A DNA stretch of 64,000 nt. Origin: Knoellia sp031844405 (GTDB taxonomy: Bacteria > Actinomycetota > Actinomycetes > Actinomycetales > Dermatophilaceae). The position numbers were made by a program, and so were the translations under genes. Position 1 is the stretch's first letter; the number at the start of each line of letters is the position of its first letter. The stretch covers positions 620,001 to 684,000 of the forward strand of contig JAUZVC010000001.1 of assembly GCA_031844405.1 (NCBI GenBank), read 5' to 3'. This document shows positions 9,147 through 18,698 of the stretch, in pieces. The notes under the pieces were generated by a model. That model had not been told where the DNA came from, ran no database searches, and saw nothing but the letters and a program-made list of their open reading frames with translations.

Positions 9147-9160
9147 GGAGAACGCCTCCC

Positions 9161-9916
9161 ATGACCACCACGCTCATCACCGGAGCCAGCTCGGGCATCG
9201 GCGCGGAGCTCGCGCGCCAGCTCGCCGCCCGCGGTCACGACCTCGCGCTGTGCGCCCGTCGCACCGACCGCCTTGAAGAGCTGCGCCATGAGATCGTCGC
9301 GGCCCACCCGGACCGGATCGTCTCGCTCAAGGCGCTCGACGTCACCGACGACGACGCCGTCTTCCGCGTCCTCCACGAGTTCGACACCGAGCTCGGTGGC
9401 ATCGACCGGGTCGTCGTCAACGCCGGTCTGGGCAAGGGTGCGCCGATCGGCGTGGGCGGTTATGTCGCCAACCGCGCGACGGCGATGACGAACTTCATCG
9501 GTGCGCTCGCGCAGTGCGAGGCGGCGATGGAGATCTTCCGCGCCCGCAAGCGGGGGCATCTCGTCGTCATCTCCTCGATGTCGGCGATGCGCGGCATGCC
9601 CAAGACCGTGACGACCTATGCCGCGACCAAGGCCGGCATCGCCCACCTCGCCGAGGGCATCCGCGTCGAGATGCGCGGCAAGCCCGACCTCGACATCACG
9701 GTGTCGACGATCTTCCCGGGCTACATCCGCTCGGAGATGAACGAGAAGGTCGAGCAGCGGACGAAGTTCATGGTCGACACCGAGACCGGGGTCCGCGGCA
9801 TCGTCGAGGCGATCGAGAAGGGCGTCGAGACGGCACGCGTCCCCGCGTGGCCGTGGAAGCCGTTGGGGACCGCGATGCGCCACCTGCCGCTCGGGGTCGT
9901 CCGCAAGCTCACCTGA
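9161..9916 (+). CDS. short-chain dehydrogenase/reductase
   Basis: Second SDR of the operon, 251 aa, beginning at ATG 9161 after a GAGGAG ribosome-binding site and 14 bp after the phosphatase gene. TGASSGIG (7-14), NAG (87-89), Ser138/139 and Tyr153-x3-Lys157 are in place. It has a classical SDR core without a signal peptide. It is probably the last gene of the run that starts at 5191. It may be the 4-keto or 3-hydroxyacyl-CoA reductase of the proposed pathway, but substrate is not determinable. Confidence 0.85.
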   Translation: MTTTLITGASSGIGAELARQLAARGHDLALCARRTDRLEELRHEIVAAHPDRIVSLKALDVTDDDAVFRVLHEFDTELGGIDRVVVNAGLGKGAPIGVGGYVANRATAMTNFIGALAQCEAAMEIFRARKRGHLVVISSMSAMRGMPKTVTTYAATKAGIAHLAEGIRVEMRGKPDLDITVSTIFPGYIRSEMNEKVEQRTKFMVDTETGVRGIVEAIEKGVETARVPAWPWKPLGTAMRHLPLGVVRKLT

Positions 9917-9947
9917 GAAGGGCCGCTCTCCTCAGAGCGAGAAGAGC

Positions 9948-10207
9948 GTGGCTGCCTGCCGCTCGGGGTCGGCATTTCATGCTCGTCCAAGGGCCAGCGC
10001 TCCCGTATGCGTCCCGCGACGACGTCGGGACCGTGACCTTGGACGAGCGGGCGCCGTCGTCGTCCGCTTCGGCTTCGAAGAACGCCAAGGACTCCTGGCC
10101 GACCGCCACCACACCTTCGGTGTCCCACCCTGGATGAGGTTGACTCCGACGCGCTCAAGCACGCCATCCGCCTCGCGTGGCACATGCGAAGGAGGGCGGC
10201 GAGCTGA
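9948..10207 (+). pseudogene. possible frameshifted remnant of a MmcQ/YjbR-like gene
   Basis: Between the SDR stop and the next credible gene there are about 390 bp without an intact gene. One frame reads VVVRFGFEERQGLLADRHHT at about 10058-10117 and runs on to a VPPW segment. After a one-base shift near 10130 another frame continues DSDALKHAIRLAWHMRRR to a stop at 10205-10207. Together these resemble the last two strands and final helix of small MmcQ/YjbR (DUF419) proteins. The upstream half is not recognisable. It could be a decayed gene or a chance resemblance. Confidence 0.3.
9981..10048. repeat. 12-bp inverted repeat
   Basis: GCTCGTCCAAGG (9981-9992) is perfectly repeated in inverse orientation at 10037-10048, 44 bp apart. 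It lies inside the putative gene remnant, not next to a stop codon. No T-run follows, so a terminator is unlikely. The function is unknown. Confidence 0.4.
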
Positions 10208-10309
10208 CACAATGACTGCCGCGCATCGGGGCGGAGCGCGGCCCGTGAGGGCTCGCCCGCACACCCCTTGAGTTTCGCTACCGTGGTCATCCTCAGCGAG
10301 GAGGCGCGG

Positions 10310-10738
10310 GTGAACGTTGCTGATGCGGCGCGGTTCGTCGACGCGCAGGTCGGGCCTCTCCTGTCCGTCGCCGGGTTCGCCGAGGCTGCGATGGGTGTGA
10401 ATGAGGGCCGCACGCAGATCCTCTACTGCGCCGACCTGCGGGCGGTGCGGCGACAGGTGCCAGGCCTGCCCGATGGCCACGAGGCTGACGCGCCAGTGGG
10501 CGCCTGTTTCGACGTGATGATCGAGCTGCATGCCGACCGCTTGGCAGACGTGCACATGGACGGCGGTTCGCTAGAGACGGCATTGGACATCGTCAAGATG
10601 GCGGACCTCGCCGGCCGGCTGCGAGACGTCCTGGGCCGACCGGTTCAGGATGCCGCCCCGGTCGTTGCCGAGGCGGTGAGGGCGCTGTTCGTCAATCTTC
10701 CTCAGCGGCTGTCGTCCGAACAGGAGTTCCCCGCCTGA
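10310..10738 (+). CDS. hypothetical protein (orphan)
   Basis: Unrecognised 142-aa protein. GTG 10310 is preferred because GAGGAGG lies five bases upstream; an upstream TTG at 10268 would add 14 residues but has no ribosome-binding site. Predicted soluble, mixed alpha/beta, mildly acidic, without signal peptide, membrane segment or recognised motif. The C-terminal half (about 85-130) looks like two amphipathic helices. Third-position bias is visibly weaker than in the flanking genes (several GCT, GTT, AAT codons). It sits alone between a probable gene remnant and a small secreted protein, consistent with an acquired or fast-evolving gene. Confidence 0.55.
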   Translation: MNVADAARFVDAQVGPLLSVAGFAEAAMGVNEGRTQILYCADLRAVRRQVPGLPDGHEADAPVGACFDVMIELHADRLADVHMDGGSLETALDIVKMADLAGRLRDVLGRPVQDAAPVVAEAVRALFVNLPQRLSSEQEFPA

Positions 10739-10997
10739 TCTCCTCGATGCCAGGACCGCGTCACTGTCACCGGACTCCCACGTAAGCCTGGACCCAGCAT
10801 GCGCCCCGGCACGTGGCGCAAGGCGCACAGAATCGACTTCCGTGAGCGAGCCTGCGGGTCCGTTAGGGCGGAGGCGTGTGACGTTCGTCGCACCCCAACG
10901 AAACCGCAGACTTCGGCTCTCGATGGTGCTGTTCCAAGGACCCGGTGGCAGGCTCGCAGCGGCGACATCCGACCGACCTCAGGGGAGACCAGCCCGC
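10739..10997. other. intergenic region
   Basis: 259 bp between the orphan and the small secreted protein gene. Codon bias is lost in all frames and no RNA gene is recognisable. I see no convincing -35/-10 pair and no long inverted repeat. It presumably holds the promoter of the secreted protein gene. Confidence 0.4.
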
Positions 10998-11324
10998 ATG
11001 CGCACCATCCGCACGTCCTTCTTCGCCACCGCTGCCGCCACGGCTGCGGCCGCCGTCTCGCTCCTGTCGGCGGCGCCCGCCCAAGCAGCCCCGGCAGTCA
11101 ACTGCACGTTCAGCGCGAGCGGCCGCACGCTCAGCGCCTACTGCTACGACAGCGGCACCGACGGCAAGGAGTTCCGGGCCCGGGTGGGTTGCGCCGTGTG
11201 GTCGGGCGGCTACGAGGTCTACTCCCGTTACGGCACATGGCGCAAGCAGAGTGGTGGCACCTGGTCGTCGGCCTCCTGCGACTCGGGCCACTACGTCGTC
11301 AAGCACGGCGTCTCCCTGCGCTGA
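10998..11324 (+). CDS. small secreted cysteine-containing protein
   Basis: 108-aa exported protein. ATG 10998 follows an AGGGGAGA ribosome-binding site and begins a Sec signal peptide: basic MRTIR, an Ala-rich core, then a probable cleavage after AQA near residue 32. The mature part of about 76 residues has four cysteines (NC, YC, GC, SC) that could form two disulfides, and is rich in Ser, Gly and Tyr. I recognise no family; it resembles many small actinobacterial secreted proteins of unknown function. Upstream starts in the same frame add low-bias sequence and lack the signal peptide context. Confidence 0.72.
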   Translation: MRTIRTSFFATAAATAAAAVSLLSAAPAQAAPAVNCTFSASGRTLSAYCYDSGTDGKEFRARVGCAVWSGGYEVYSRYGTWRKQSGGTWSSASCDSGHYVVKHGVSLR

Positions 11325-11351
11325 CCTCGGCGGGGACCGACTGCGACGGCG

Positions 11352-11377
11352 CCCGGCGCGTGGAGGGGCGCGCCGGG
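11352..11377. terminator. hairpin between convergent genes
   Basis: CCCGGCGCG (11352-11360) pairs with CGCGCCGGG (11369-11377) around an 8-nt loop, between the convergent stops at 11324 and 11424. There is no U-tract, as is usual in high-GC actinobacteria. Confidence 0.45.
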
Positions 11378-11423
11378 GCCGTGGTGGCTCAGCCCCACGG
11401 CGGGCCGAACCGCGAGTCGGGCC

Positions 11424-11918
11424 TCAGAGCCGGCGGTGCATGACGTGCAGACCCACCCGCCCGTGCGCCCGGCTCTCGAACGCCTCGGGGACCGTCCCGA
11501 TCACCTCGAACCCGAGTGCCTTCCACAGCCCGACAGCCACGGTGTTCGACTCGACGACCGCGTTGAACTGCATTGCGGCATAACCCTGCTCGCGCGCCCA
11601 GCCCAGCACCCACCCTCCGAGTGCCCGCCCGACACCTTGTCCACGAGCCGCCGACGACACCATGAACGACGCCGTCGCGACGTGCGCCCCGCGACCGGGC
11701 CGGTTCGGACCGGCCTTCGCCGATCCGAGCACCTCGTCCGTCTCCTCGTCGACCGCGACGACGGTCATCCCGGGCGGCGGTGACTCGACCCACCAGCCCC
11801 GCGCCTCGTCGATCGTCAAGCCCTCCGGGAACGCATAGGTCTCACCCGCCTCGACGACCTCGGTGAACGTCGGGAAGAACGCGACCCAGTCGTCCTCTGT
11901 GATGGGGCGGATGATCAT
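11424..11918 (-). CDS. GNAT-family N-acetyltransferase
   Basis: Acetyl-CoA-dependent N-acetyltransferase, 164 aa. The acetyl-CoA loop is ARGQGVGRALG (about residues 105-115), preceded by the strand FMVSS and followed by NAVVESNTVAVGLWKALGF, the usual beta-bulge and helix. The N-terminus MIIRPITEDD is typical of the family. Its ATG overlaps the stop of the upstream membrane protein gene by 4 nt, so it is the last gene of a three-gene minus-strand operon. It resembles phosphinothricin-acetyltransferase-like members, but the substrate cannot be told. Confidence 0.85.
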   Translation of the reverse strand: MIIRPITEDDWVAFFPTFTEVVEAGETYAFPEGLTIDEARGWWVESPPPGMTVVAVDEETDEVLGSAKAGPNRPGRGAHVATASFMVSSAARGQGVGRALGGWVLGWAREQGYAAMQFNAVVESNTVAVGLWKALGFEVIGTVPEAFESRAHGRVGLHVMHRRL

Positions 11919-12613
11919 GCGGTGGAGTCCTCCGGGACGGGGTCGGCGAGCACGGGCTCGTCGCGAAGCCCGTGGACGAGCAGGGCGAGCGCCGCGGCAT
12001 ACGTCGTCATGACGATGCCCGAGACGACCGCCCGCTGTCGCGGGGTTTTCGCGAGGTGCTCGCCGAGGATGATCGTCGCGTCGGACACGAGGAAGAGCCC
12101 GCCGCCCAGGGCGACGGTCCGACGCCGGGTCAGCGCGAGGGCCGACATCGACCCGAGAAGCATCCCGTATGCCGTGAGCACCGGATCCGGGCGCCCGGCA
12201 CCTCCCGTGTCGACCACCGCCAGGCCCGCGAGCGTTCCTCCGACGATCGTGGCCGGCACCGCACGCGGTCGGACCCCATCGGCGAGCAGCAGCCGGACGA
12301 GCCCTGCCTGCTGCACCGCGAACGCCGCTGCGCCGAGCCTCATCGACTGCCGGCGCTCCTCCGGCGAACCCGCTCGCCCGGACGCGTTCATGAACCAGTC
12401 GCCCACGACCGACCCGGCGAGCGCAGCCACGAGCGTCACCGACCGAGTGGCCGACCGCTCCCCACGGGTCGCCACGACACCCGCCGCGAGGGTCGGCGCG
12501 AGCAGCAGCTTGGTCGCGAGGTGGGTCCGCTCCCGGCCGGCCACGGAGGCGGCCGTCGTCACGACGGCCAGGGGCACGTAGCCGAGCAGGTCGGCGCGCC
12601 CGGGAAGCCTCAC
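11915..12613 (-). CDS. YhhN/TMEM86-family membrane protein (lysoplasmalogenase family)
   Basis: Integral membrane protein of 232 aa with about eight hydrophobic segments. Family features visible are TKLLLAP (28-34), VVGDWFMN (about 60) and the late LFLVSDATIILGEH segment with its conserved Asp. Mammalian TMEM86 members hydrolyse the vinyl-ether bond of lysoplasmalogens; the role in bacteria is unknown. GTG 12613 overlaps the stop of the reductase gene (GTGA), giving translational coupling in the minus-strand operon reductase-YhhN-GNAT. Confidence 0.8.
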   Translation of the reverse strand: MRLPGRADLLGYVPLAVVTTAASVAGRERTHLATKLLLAPTLAAGVVATRGERSATRSVTLVAALAGSVVGDWFMNASGRAGSPEERRQSMRLGAAAFAVQQAGLVRLLLADGVRPRAVPATIVGGTLAGLAVVDTGGAGRPDPVLTAYGMLLGSMSALALTRRRTVALGGGLFLVSDATIILGEHLAKTPRQRAVVSGIVMTTYAAALALLVHGLRDEPVLADPVPEDSTA

Positions 12614-13866
12614 CGGCGGGTCGTCGTGAACTCGAAGTCGAAGCCCTCGAGCCGCGACACCAGTGCTGGGCCGAACGCCACCGACGGCGTGAGCACCCCA
12701 CCGGCCGACGCCAGCTCGTCGAGCGCCAGCGAGAGCCCGGCCTGCCCGAGCATGATCGCGGTGCCGGAGTAGCCGGGGTCGTAGGGAGCTCCGACGCGGG
12801 TCCGGTAGCGCGCGCCCGTCGTCGTGGTCGTCTCGATGTCGAAGACGAACCGCCCTCGAGCCATCGTCTCCTCCGACGGCCCTTCGCCGGGCTTCGGCAG
12901 CACGACGTCGAGCACGCGCCGCGTCGGCGCGGTCGACATACCGGCGAAGAGCCCGCCGAGCACCGCCGAGGTGAGCCCGGCCTTGACTGCGCCCATCGGC
13001 CCGCGCCCGGTGTCCATGACCTCGTCGTAGCGGAAGTCGCGACCGTAGGACCAGTCCGTCAGGGCGTTGCTGCGACGGACGATCCGCGTGTTGAACGACG
13101 CCATGAAGAACGGCGCGACCCAGCGCTTCGTCACCGAGTCGTAGCGCGTGCCCGACACCGCCTGGACCTTGCCGAGCAGCCCGAACTCGTCCTTGGTGCG
13201 GTTGCGCGACGGCGGCTCCGCGGACCGGTCGGGCGAGAGCCCGTGGGGGTCCGTCACGGCTCGACGCCGCACCGGGTCGGCCGCCTCGATCGCCTGCTGC
13301 CGCATCGAGTCGATCGTCCCGCCGCTCACGCCACCGCGCAGCGTCCGCACGTGGGTCACGGTCTCGCCGAGCGTGCCCTCGCCGTCCGCGGCGACCCGCT
13401 GCGCGAGCGCCCACACCCCGAGGTCCGACGGGATCGAGTCGAACCCGCACGAGTGCACGACCCGCGCCCCGGTCCGCTCGGCCTCCTCGTGGTTGGCGTC
13501 GATGCTGTCGCGCACGAAGAGGACCTCGCCGGTGAGGTCGGCGTAGTGGGTGCCCGCGGCGGCACACGCGGAGGCCAACGGCATACCGAGCTTCGCGTAG
13601 GGACCCACCGTCGTGACGACGACCCGGGTGCGCGAGGCGAGGTCGGCGACGGCCGCCTCGTCCGTCGTGTCGACGACGAGCAGCGGCCACTCGCGGGCCA
13701 CACCCGTCAGTGAGGAGCGCACCTCGGCCAGCCGAGACTGCGACCGGCCCGCCAGTGCGATGCGCACCGAGGAGGGCGCGTGCTCCGCGAGGTGGTCGGC
13801 GGTGAGCCGGCCGACGAAGCCGGTGGCGCCCACGAGGACGAGGTCGAACTCCCGATCGCTGGTCAT
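12610..13866 (-). CDS. saccharopine dehydrogenase-like NAD(P)-binding reductase (trans-acting enoyl reductase type)
   Basis: 418-aa protein with an N-terminal Rossmann domain (LVLVGATGFVGRLTADHL, residues 9-26; VVTTVGPYAKLG) and the long C-terminal domain typical of the actinobacterial Rv2449c/Rv2953 group. Rv2953 is a trans-acting enoyl reductase in phthiocerol and phenolglycolipid synthesis; other members have no assigned substrate. The GFDSIPSDLG segment near residue 145 is a group signature. The start ATG 13866 lies six bases after a TAGATT box, so the mRNA is probably leaderless. First gene of the minus-strand operon. The function beyond reductase is uncertain. Confidence 0.8.
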   Translation of the reverse strand: MTSDREFDLVLVGATGFVGRLTADHLAEHAPSSVRIALAGRSQSRLAEVRSSLTGVAREWPLLVVDTTDEAAVADLASRTRVVVTTVGPYAKLGMPLASACAAAGTHYADLTGEVLFVRDSIDANHEEAERTGARVVHSCGFDSIPSDLGVWALAQRVAADGEGTLGETVTHVRTLRGGVSGGTIDSMRQQAIEAADPVRRRAVTDPHGLSPDRSAEPPSRNRTKDEFGLLGKVQAVSGTRYDSVTKRWVAPFFMASFNTRIVRRSNALTDWSYGRDFRYDEVMDTGRGPMGAVKAGLTSAVLGGLFAGMSTAPTRRVLDVVLPKPGEGPSEETMARGRFVFDIETTTTTGARYRTRVGAPYDPGYSGTAIMLGQAGLSLALDELASAGGVLTPSVAFGPALVSRLEGFDFEFTTTRR

Positions 13867-13878
13867 CGCCCGAATCTA
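13867..13878 (-). promoter_or_regulatory. leaderless promoter of the saccharopine-dehydrogenase-like gene
   Basis: On the minus strand TAGATT (13878-13873) is followed by six bases and ATG 13866. No ribosome-binding site is present. Confidence 0.5.
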
Positions 13879-13933
13879 GGCGATGCCCGCACGCGGCCCG
13901 CGCCGACTGTGACGCGTGCGGCAGAGTGGCCCC

Positions 13934-15166
13934 ATGCCGCGACGACCGAAGGTGCTGGCCATCGTCCAGGCGGGTGGCCAGGGCTCCCGCATGGACGTCC
14001 TCACGCGCGAGCGCGCCAAACCCGCCCTCCCGTATGCCGGCCACTACCAGCTCGTGGACTTCGCCCTGTCGTCGCTGTCGCACAGCGGGGTCAACGACGT
14101 GTGGCTCTCGGTGCAGTACCTCTCGACGAGCCTGCACAAGCACGTCGCCGCCGGCCGGCCGTGGGACCTCGACCGCACGCGGGGCGGCCTCCAGTGGCTC
14201 TCACCCGAGGAGGGCAGCGGCGCCGCGTCGCAGGCCGGGTTCAGCGAGGGCAACGGCGACGACCTCTATCGCAGCCTCGACGCCATCCGGAACTTCGGCG
14301 CCGACGTCGTCCTCGTCCTCAGCGCCGACCAGGTCTTCTCGCTCGACCTGCGCGACGTCGTCGACCAGCACCTCGACACCGGCTCGTGGTGCACCGTCGT
14401 GACGACCGACGTGGGCGCCTCGCAGGCCGGCTCCAAGGCGGTCGTCGAGATCGGCCCCGGAGACGTCGTCACGGGCCTCGACTACAAGCCCAGCGACCCC
14501 GGCGCCTCGACCATCGCGGCCGAGATCTTCGCCTACCAGCCCGAACGCCTGGCGACGACGCTCGAAGCCCTGCGGGCGGAGCGGGTCGGCTCCTCCGACG
14601 GGTCCGACTCGGGCATCGGCGACTTCGGCGAGCACCTCATCCCCCGGCTCATCGACGAGGGTGCCGTGCACGCCTTCGCCCTCCCGGGCTACTGGCGCGA
14701 CCTCGGCACCCCCAGCGAGTACGTCGCCGCGCACCGCGACCTGCTCGCCGGCCGGGTCGACGTGCTCGACGATCCCGCGTGGCCGATCCTCACCCGCTGG
14801 CCCGAGCTGCCGGCCGCGCGGATCCGCAAGGAGGCCGAGGTCTCGGCGTCGGTCGTCAGCGCCGGAGCCGACGTCTCGGGCACGGTGGTGCGCAGCGTCA
14901 TCGGCCCGGGCGTCCGCATCGCCAAGGGCGCGGTGGTCGAGGACAGCGTCCTCTTCGCCGACGTCGTCGTCGAGGCGGGCGCCGAGGTGCGGGCCTCGGT
15001 GCTCGACACCGGCTGCGTCATCGGGCAGCGGGCTCGTGTGGGGGCCACCCCTCCCGGGTCGCGGATCGGCGACGACCGGCTCGTCCTCATGGGTCGCGAC
15101 AGCCGAGTGACGCGTGGTGCGGACGTGGCGCCGGGGTCGCGGCTCGAGCCGGGTTCGACGGCCTGA
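13934..15166 (+). CDS. glgC: glucose-1-phosphate adenylyltransferase-like nucleotidyltransferase
   Basis: Sugar-phosphate nucleotidyltransferase, 410 aa, the normal length of bacterial ADP-glucose pyrophosphorylase. The N-terminal catalytic domain starts with QAGGQGSRMDVLTRERAKPA (residues 12-31), matching the G-G-x-G-x-R and R-A-K-P signature although the usual L-x-P-L-T is changed to MDVLT. It continues with LSADQVFSLD and GYWRDLGTPSEY, and a C-terminal left-handed beta-helix region starts near residue 295. GlgC makes ADP-glucose for glycogen. No glgA or glgB lies nearby, and the divergence from the signature leaves room for another sugar-1-phosphate substrate. An upstream GTG at 13916 is also possible. 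Confidence 0.75.
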   Translation: MPRRPKVLAIVQAGGQGSRMDVLTRERAKPALPYAGHYQLVDFALSSLSHSGVNDVWLSVQYLSTSLHKHVAAGRPWDLDRTRGGLQWLSPEEGSGAASQAGFSEGNGDDLYRSLDAIRNFGADVVLVLSADQVFSLDLRDVVDQHLDTGSWCTVVTTDVGASQAGSKAVVEIGPGDVVTGLDYKPSDPGASTIAAEIFAYQPERLATTLEALRAERVGSSDGSDSGIGDFGEHLIPRLIDEGAVHAFALPGYWRDLGTPSEYVAAHRDLLAGRVDVLDDPAWPILTRWPELPAARIRKEAEVSASVVSAGADVSGTVVRSVIGPGVRIAKGAVVEDSVLFADVVVEAGAEVRASVLDTGCVIGQRARVGATPPGSRIGDDRLVLMGRDSRVTRGADVAPGSRLEPGSTA

Positions 15167-15268
15167 CCTGCGATTTTGCCCTGACGCTTCCGAACCGCAC
15201 GCGCTCCGCCGAGGAGTAGACAGGGGGGACTGGCGCCGTCCGGTGCCGGACACCACAGGAGGTACGCG

Positions 15269-15670
15269 ATGACGCAGGACCAGAGTGGCACGGACCCGGA
15301 AGGCGGCCTCGACATGGGCCAGGGCGATGAGGGCGGCCTCGGAGGGGGCGCCGGCGACGAGTCGAGCTCGGGCGGCATGGGCTCGACCGGCGACTCGGCC
15401 GGCATGGACAGCTCGGGCGGCTCCGGCCTCGCCGACGACTCCGAGATCTCCGGCGCCGAGGGACCGGCCGACAGCGGTGCCGAGACCGGCATGCCCGGTG
15501 AGCAGGACGGTGGCGCCGACGGCGGTGCCGACGGCGGCATGGGCGGTTCCGGCGACTCCGGAGGGACGGGCGGCGACGCCGAGGGCCCTGCCGACAGCGG
15601 CGCAGGCGAGTCGGGCATGCCCGGTGAGCACGACGGTGGCGCGGACGGCGGGGCCGACGGGTCCCAGTGA
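15269..15670 (+). CDS. extremely acidic Gly/Asp/Ser-rich repeat protein
   Basis: 133-aa low-complexity protein of unknown function with a strong AGGAGG ribosome-binding site seven bases before the ATG. It contains no lysine, arginine, cysteine, aromatic residue, valine or asparagine, and only one histidine (His121). A segment of about 27 residues is duplicated (about 64-90 and 103-130); both copies contain EGPADSGA and DGGADGGADG. The first copy has MPGEQ, the second MPGEH. It should be disordered and strongly anionic. Its stop overlaps the start of the JmjC/cupin hydroxylase gene (GTGA), so the two are translationally coupled. It may be a substrate or partner of that enzyme, which is inference. 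Confidence 0.7.
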   Translation: MTQDQSGTDPEGGLDMGQGDEGGLGGGAGDESSSGGMGSTGDSAGMDSSGGSGLADDSEISGAEGPADSGAETGMPGEQDGGADGGADGGMGGSGDSGGTGGDAEGPADSGAGESGMPGEHDGGADGGADGSQ

Positions 15671-16948
15671 CCGAACCGCACGAGGAGCCGCGGTCGGGGA
15701 CGTCGTCCCCGACCGCGGCTTCGCCTGCGCTGGCCCGCCTCGTCGGTATGCCGGCCGCGGACTTCGCGGACCGCGTCTGGTCGCGTGGTCCCCTCCTCAC
15801 CCGGGGGAGCGACCTGCCCCGGGACTTCACCGACCTCTTCGGCCCCGACGCCGTCGACGAGCTCGTCGCCCGCCGTGCCCTGAGGACGCCGTTCGCCCGG
15901 ATGGCCAAGGACGGCGCGACCCTGGCCGACCGCACCTTCACCCTGGGCGGAGGCGTGGGTGCGGGCATCGCCGACCAGCTGAGCGAGGACCGGGTCCTGC
16001 GCGAGCTCGCCGGCGGCGCGACGCTCGTCCTCCAGGCGCTCCACCGCAGCTGGGCACCGGTCCAGGACTTCGCGGCGGCGCTCGCGGACGACCTCGGCCA
16101 CCCCGTCCAGGTCAACGCCTACGTCACCCCGCCGCAGAACCAGGGCTTCTCCGACCACTACGACGTCCACGACGTCTTCGTCCTGCAGGTCGCGGGGGAG
16201 AAGCGCTGGCGCATCCGGCCACCGGTCCTCGAGGCGCCGCTGCGCGACCAGCCGTGGGAGCGGCAGCGCGACGCCGTCGAGCGGGCGGCGCAGGCCGAGC
16301 CCTTCCTCGAGGAGACGCTGCGTCCCGGTGACTGCCTCTATCTCCCGCGCGGCTGGCTGCACTCCGCGACCGCGCTCGGCGGCACGAGCATCCACCTCAC
16401 CATCGGGGTGCACACATGGACCCGCCGCCACCTCGTCGACGCCGTGCTCGGCCGCATCGGCGACCGTCTCACGGCCGACGTCGAGGCGCGGCGCTCGCTA
16501 CCCCTCGCCCCCGGCACGTCCGACGGCTCCGAGGTCGCCTTCGGCGACGACGCCGAGGTCGTGAGGTCCCTCGTCGCCAAGGCGCTCCAGGACCTCGGTG
16601 TCGACGAGGTCGTCGAGGCGCTCCGCCCGCAGGTGCGCGCCGCCCAGCGTGCCGAACCGCTCCGCGTCCTCGACCAGGTCGAGCGCGCCACCCGCGACGA
16701 ACGGGCCACCGGCGACGAACGCGTCACCCGCGACACCACCACATGGCGTCCACGGCGCCACCTCGCCGCGCACTGGGAGGACGCCGGTGACACCCTCGTC
16801 CTCGTCAGCCGGGTCGGACGCCTCGAGGTGTCGCCGGACGAACGCGACGCGGTCGCGGAGGTGCTGGACGGCATACGGGATGCTGCGGGTCTCGACCCCG
16901 CACTGAGGCGACGGCTCGCGCTCGCCGGACTCCTCGTCCCCGCGGACG

Positions 16949-16962
<14 letters not shown>
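15667..16962 (+). CDS. JmjC/cupin 2-oxoglutarate oxygenase (ribosomal oxygenase-like)
   Basis: Fe(II)/2-oxoglutarate-dependent hydroxylase of the cupin_4 (YcfD/MINA53/NO66) group, 431 aa. The metal triad is His164-x-Asp166 (DHYDVHD) and His232 (LPRGWLHSA); Lys179 in VAGEKRW is the likely 2-oxoglutarate ligand. A helical dimerisation region and a C-terminal winged-helix-like domain (about 300-431) follow, as in ribosomal oxygenases. YcfD hydroxylates an arginine of ribosomal protein L16; the animal homologues hydroxylate histidine. The start GTG 15667 overlaps the stop of the acidic-protein gene, and the 3' end overlaps the convergent ABC-F gene by 14 bp. Confidence 0.85.
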
Positions 16963-18586
<1,624 letters not shown>

Positions 18587-18598
18587 CCGCACAGACTA
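18587..18598 (-). promoter_or_regulatory. leaderless promoter of the ABC-F gene
   Basis: Minus-strand TAGTCT (18598-18593) stands six bases before GTG 18586. This favours the second of two in-frame GTG codons as the real start. Confidence 0.5.
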
Positions 18599-18630
18599 GG
18601 TGCACCCGCGGCCCCTCTTCCCCGACTTCT

Positions 18631-18686
18631 TGCGCAGGAGCGACACGAGCAGGGCCGAAAACGGGTTTCGGTGTCGCTGCTGCGCA
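18631..18686. terminator. 16-bp inverted repeat between xylB and the ABC-F gene
   Basis: TGCGCAGGAGCGACAC (18631-18646) is repeated inversely at 18671-18686 with one mismatch in sixteen; the loop is 24 nt. It lies just beyond the stop of xylB (minus strand) and before the ABC-F promoter, so it probably ends the xylB transcript. Confidence 0.5.
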
Positions 18687-18698
18687 ATCAGTCCCGGG

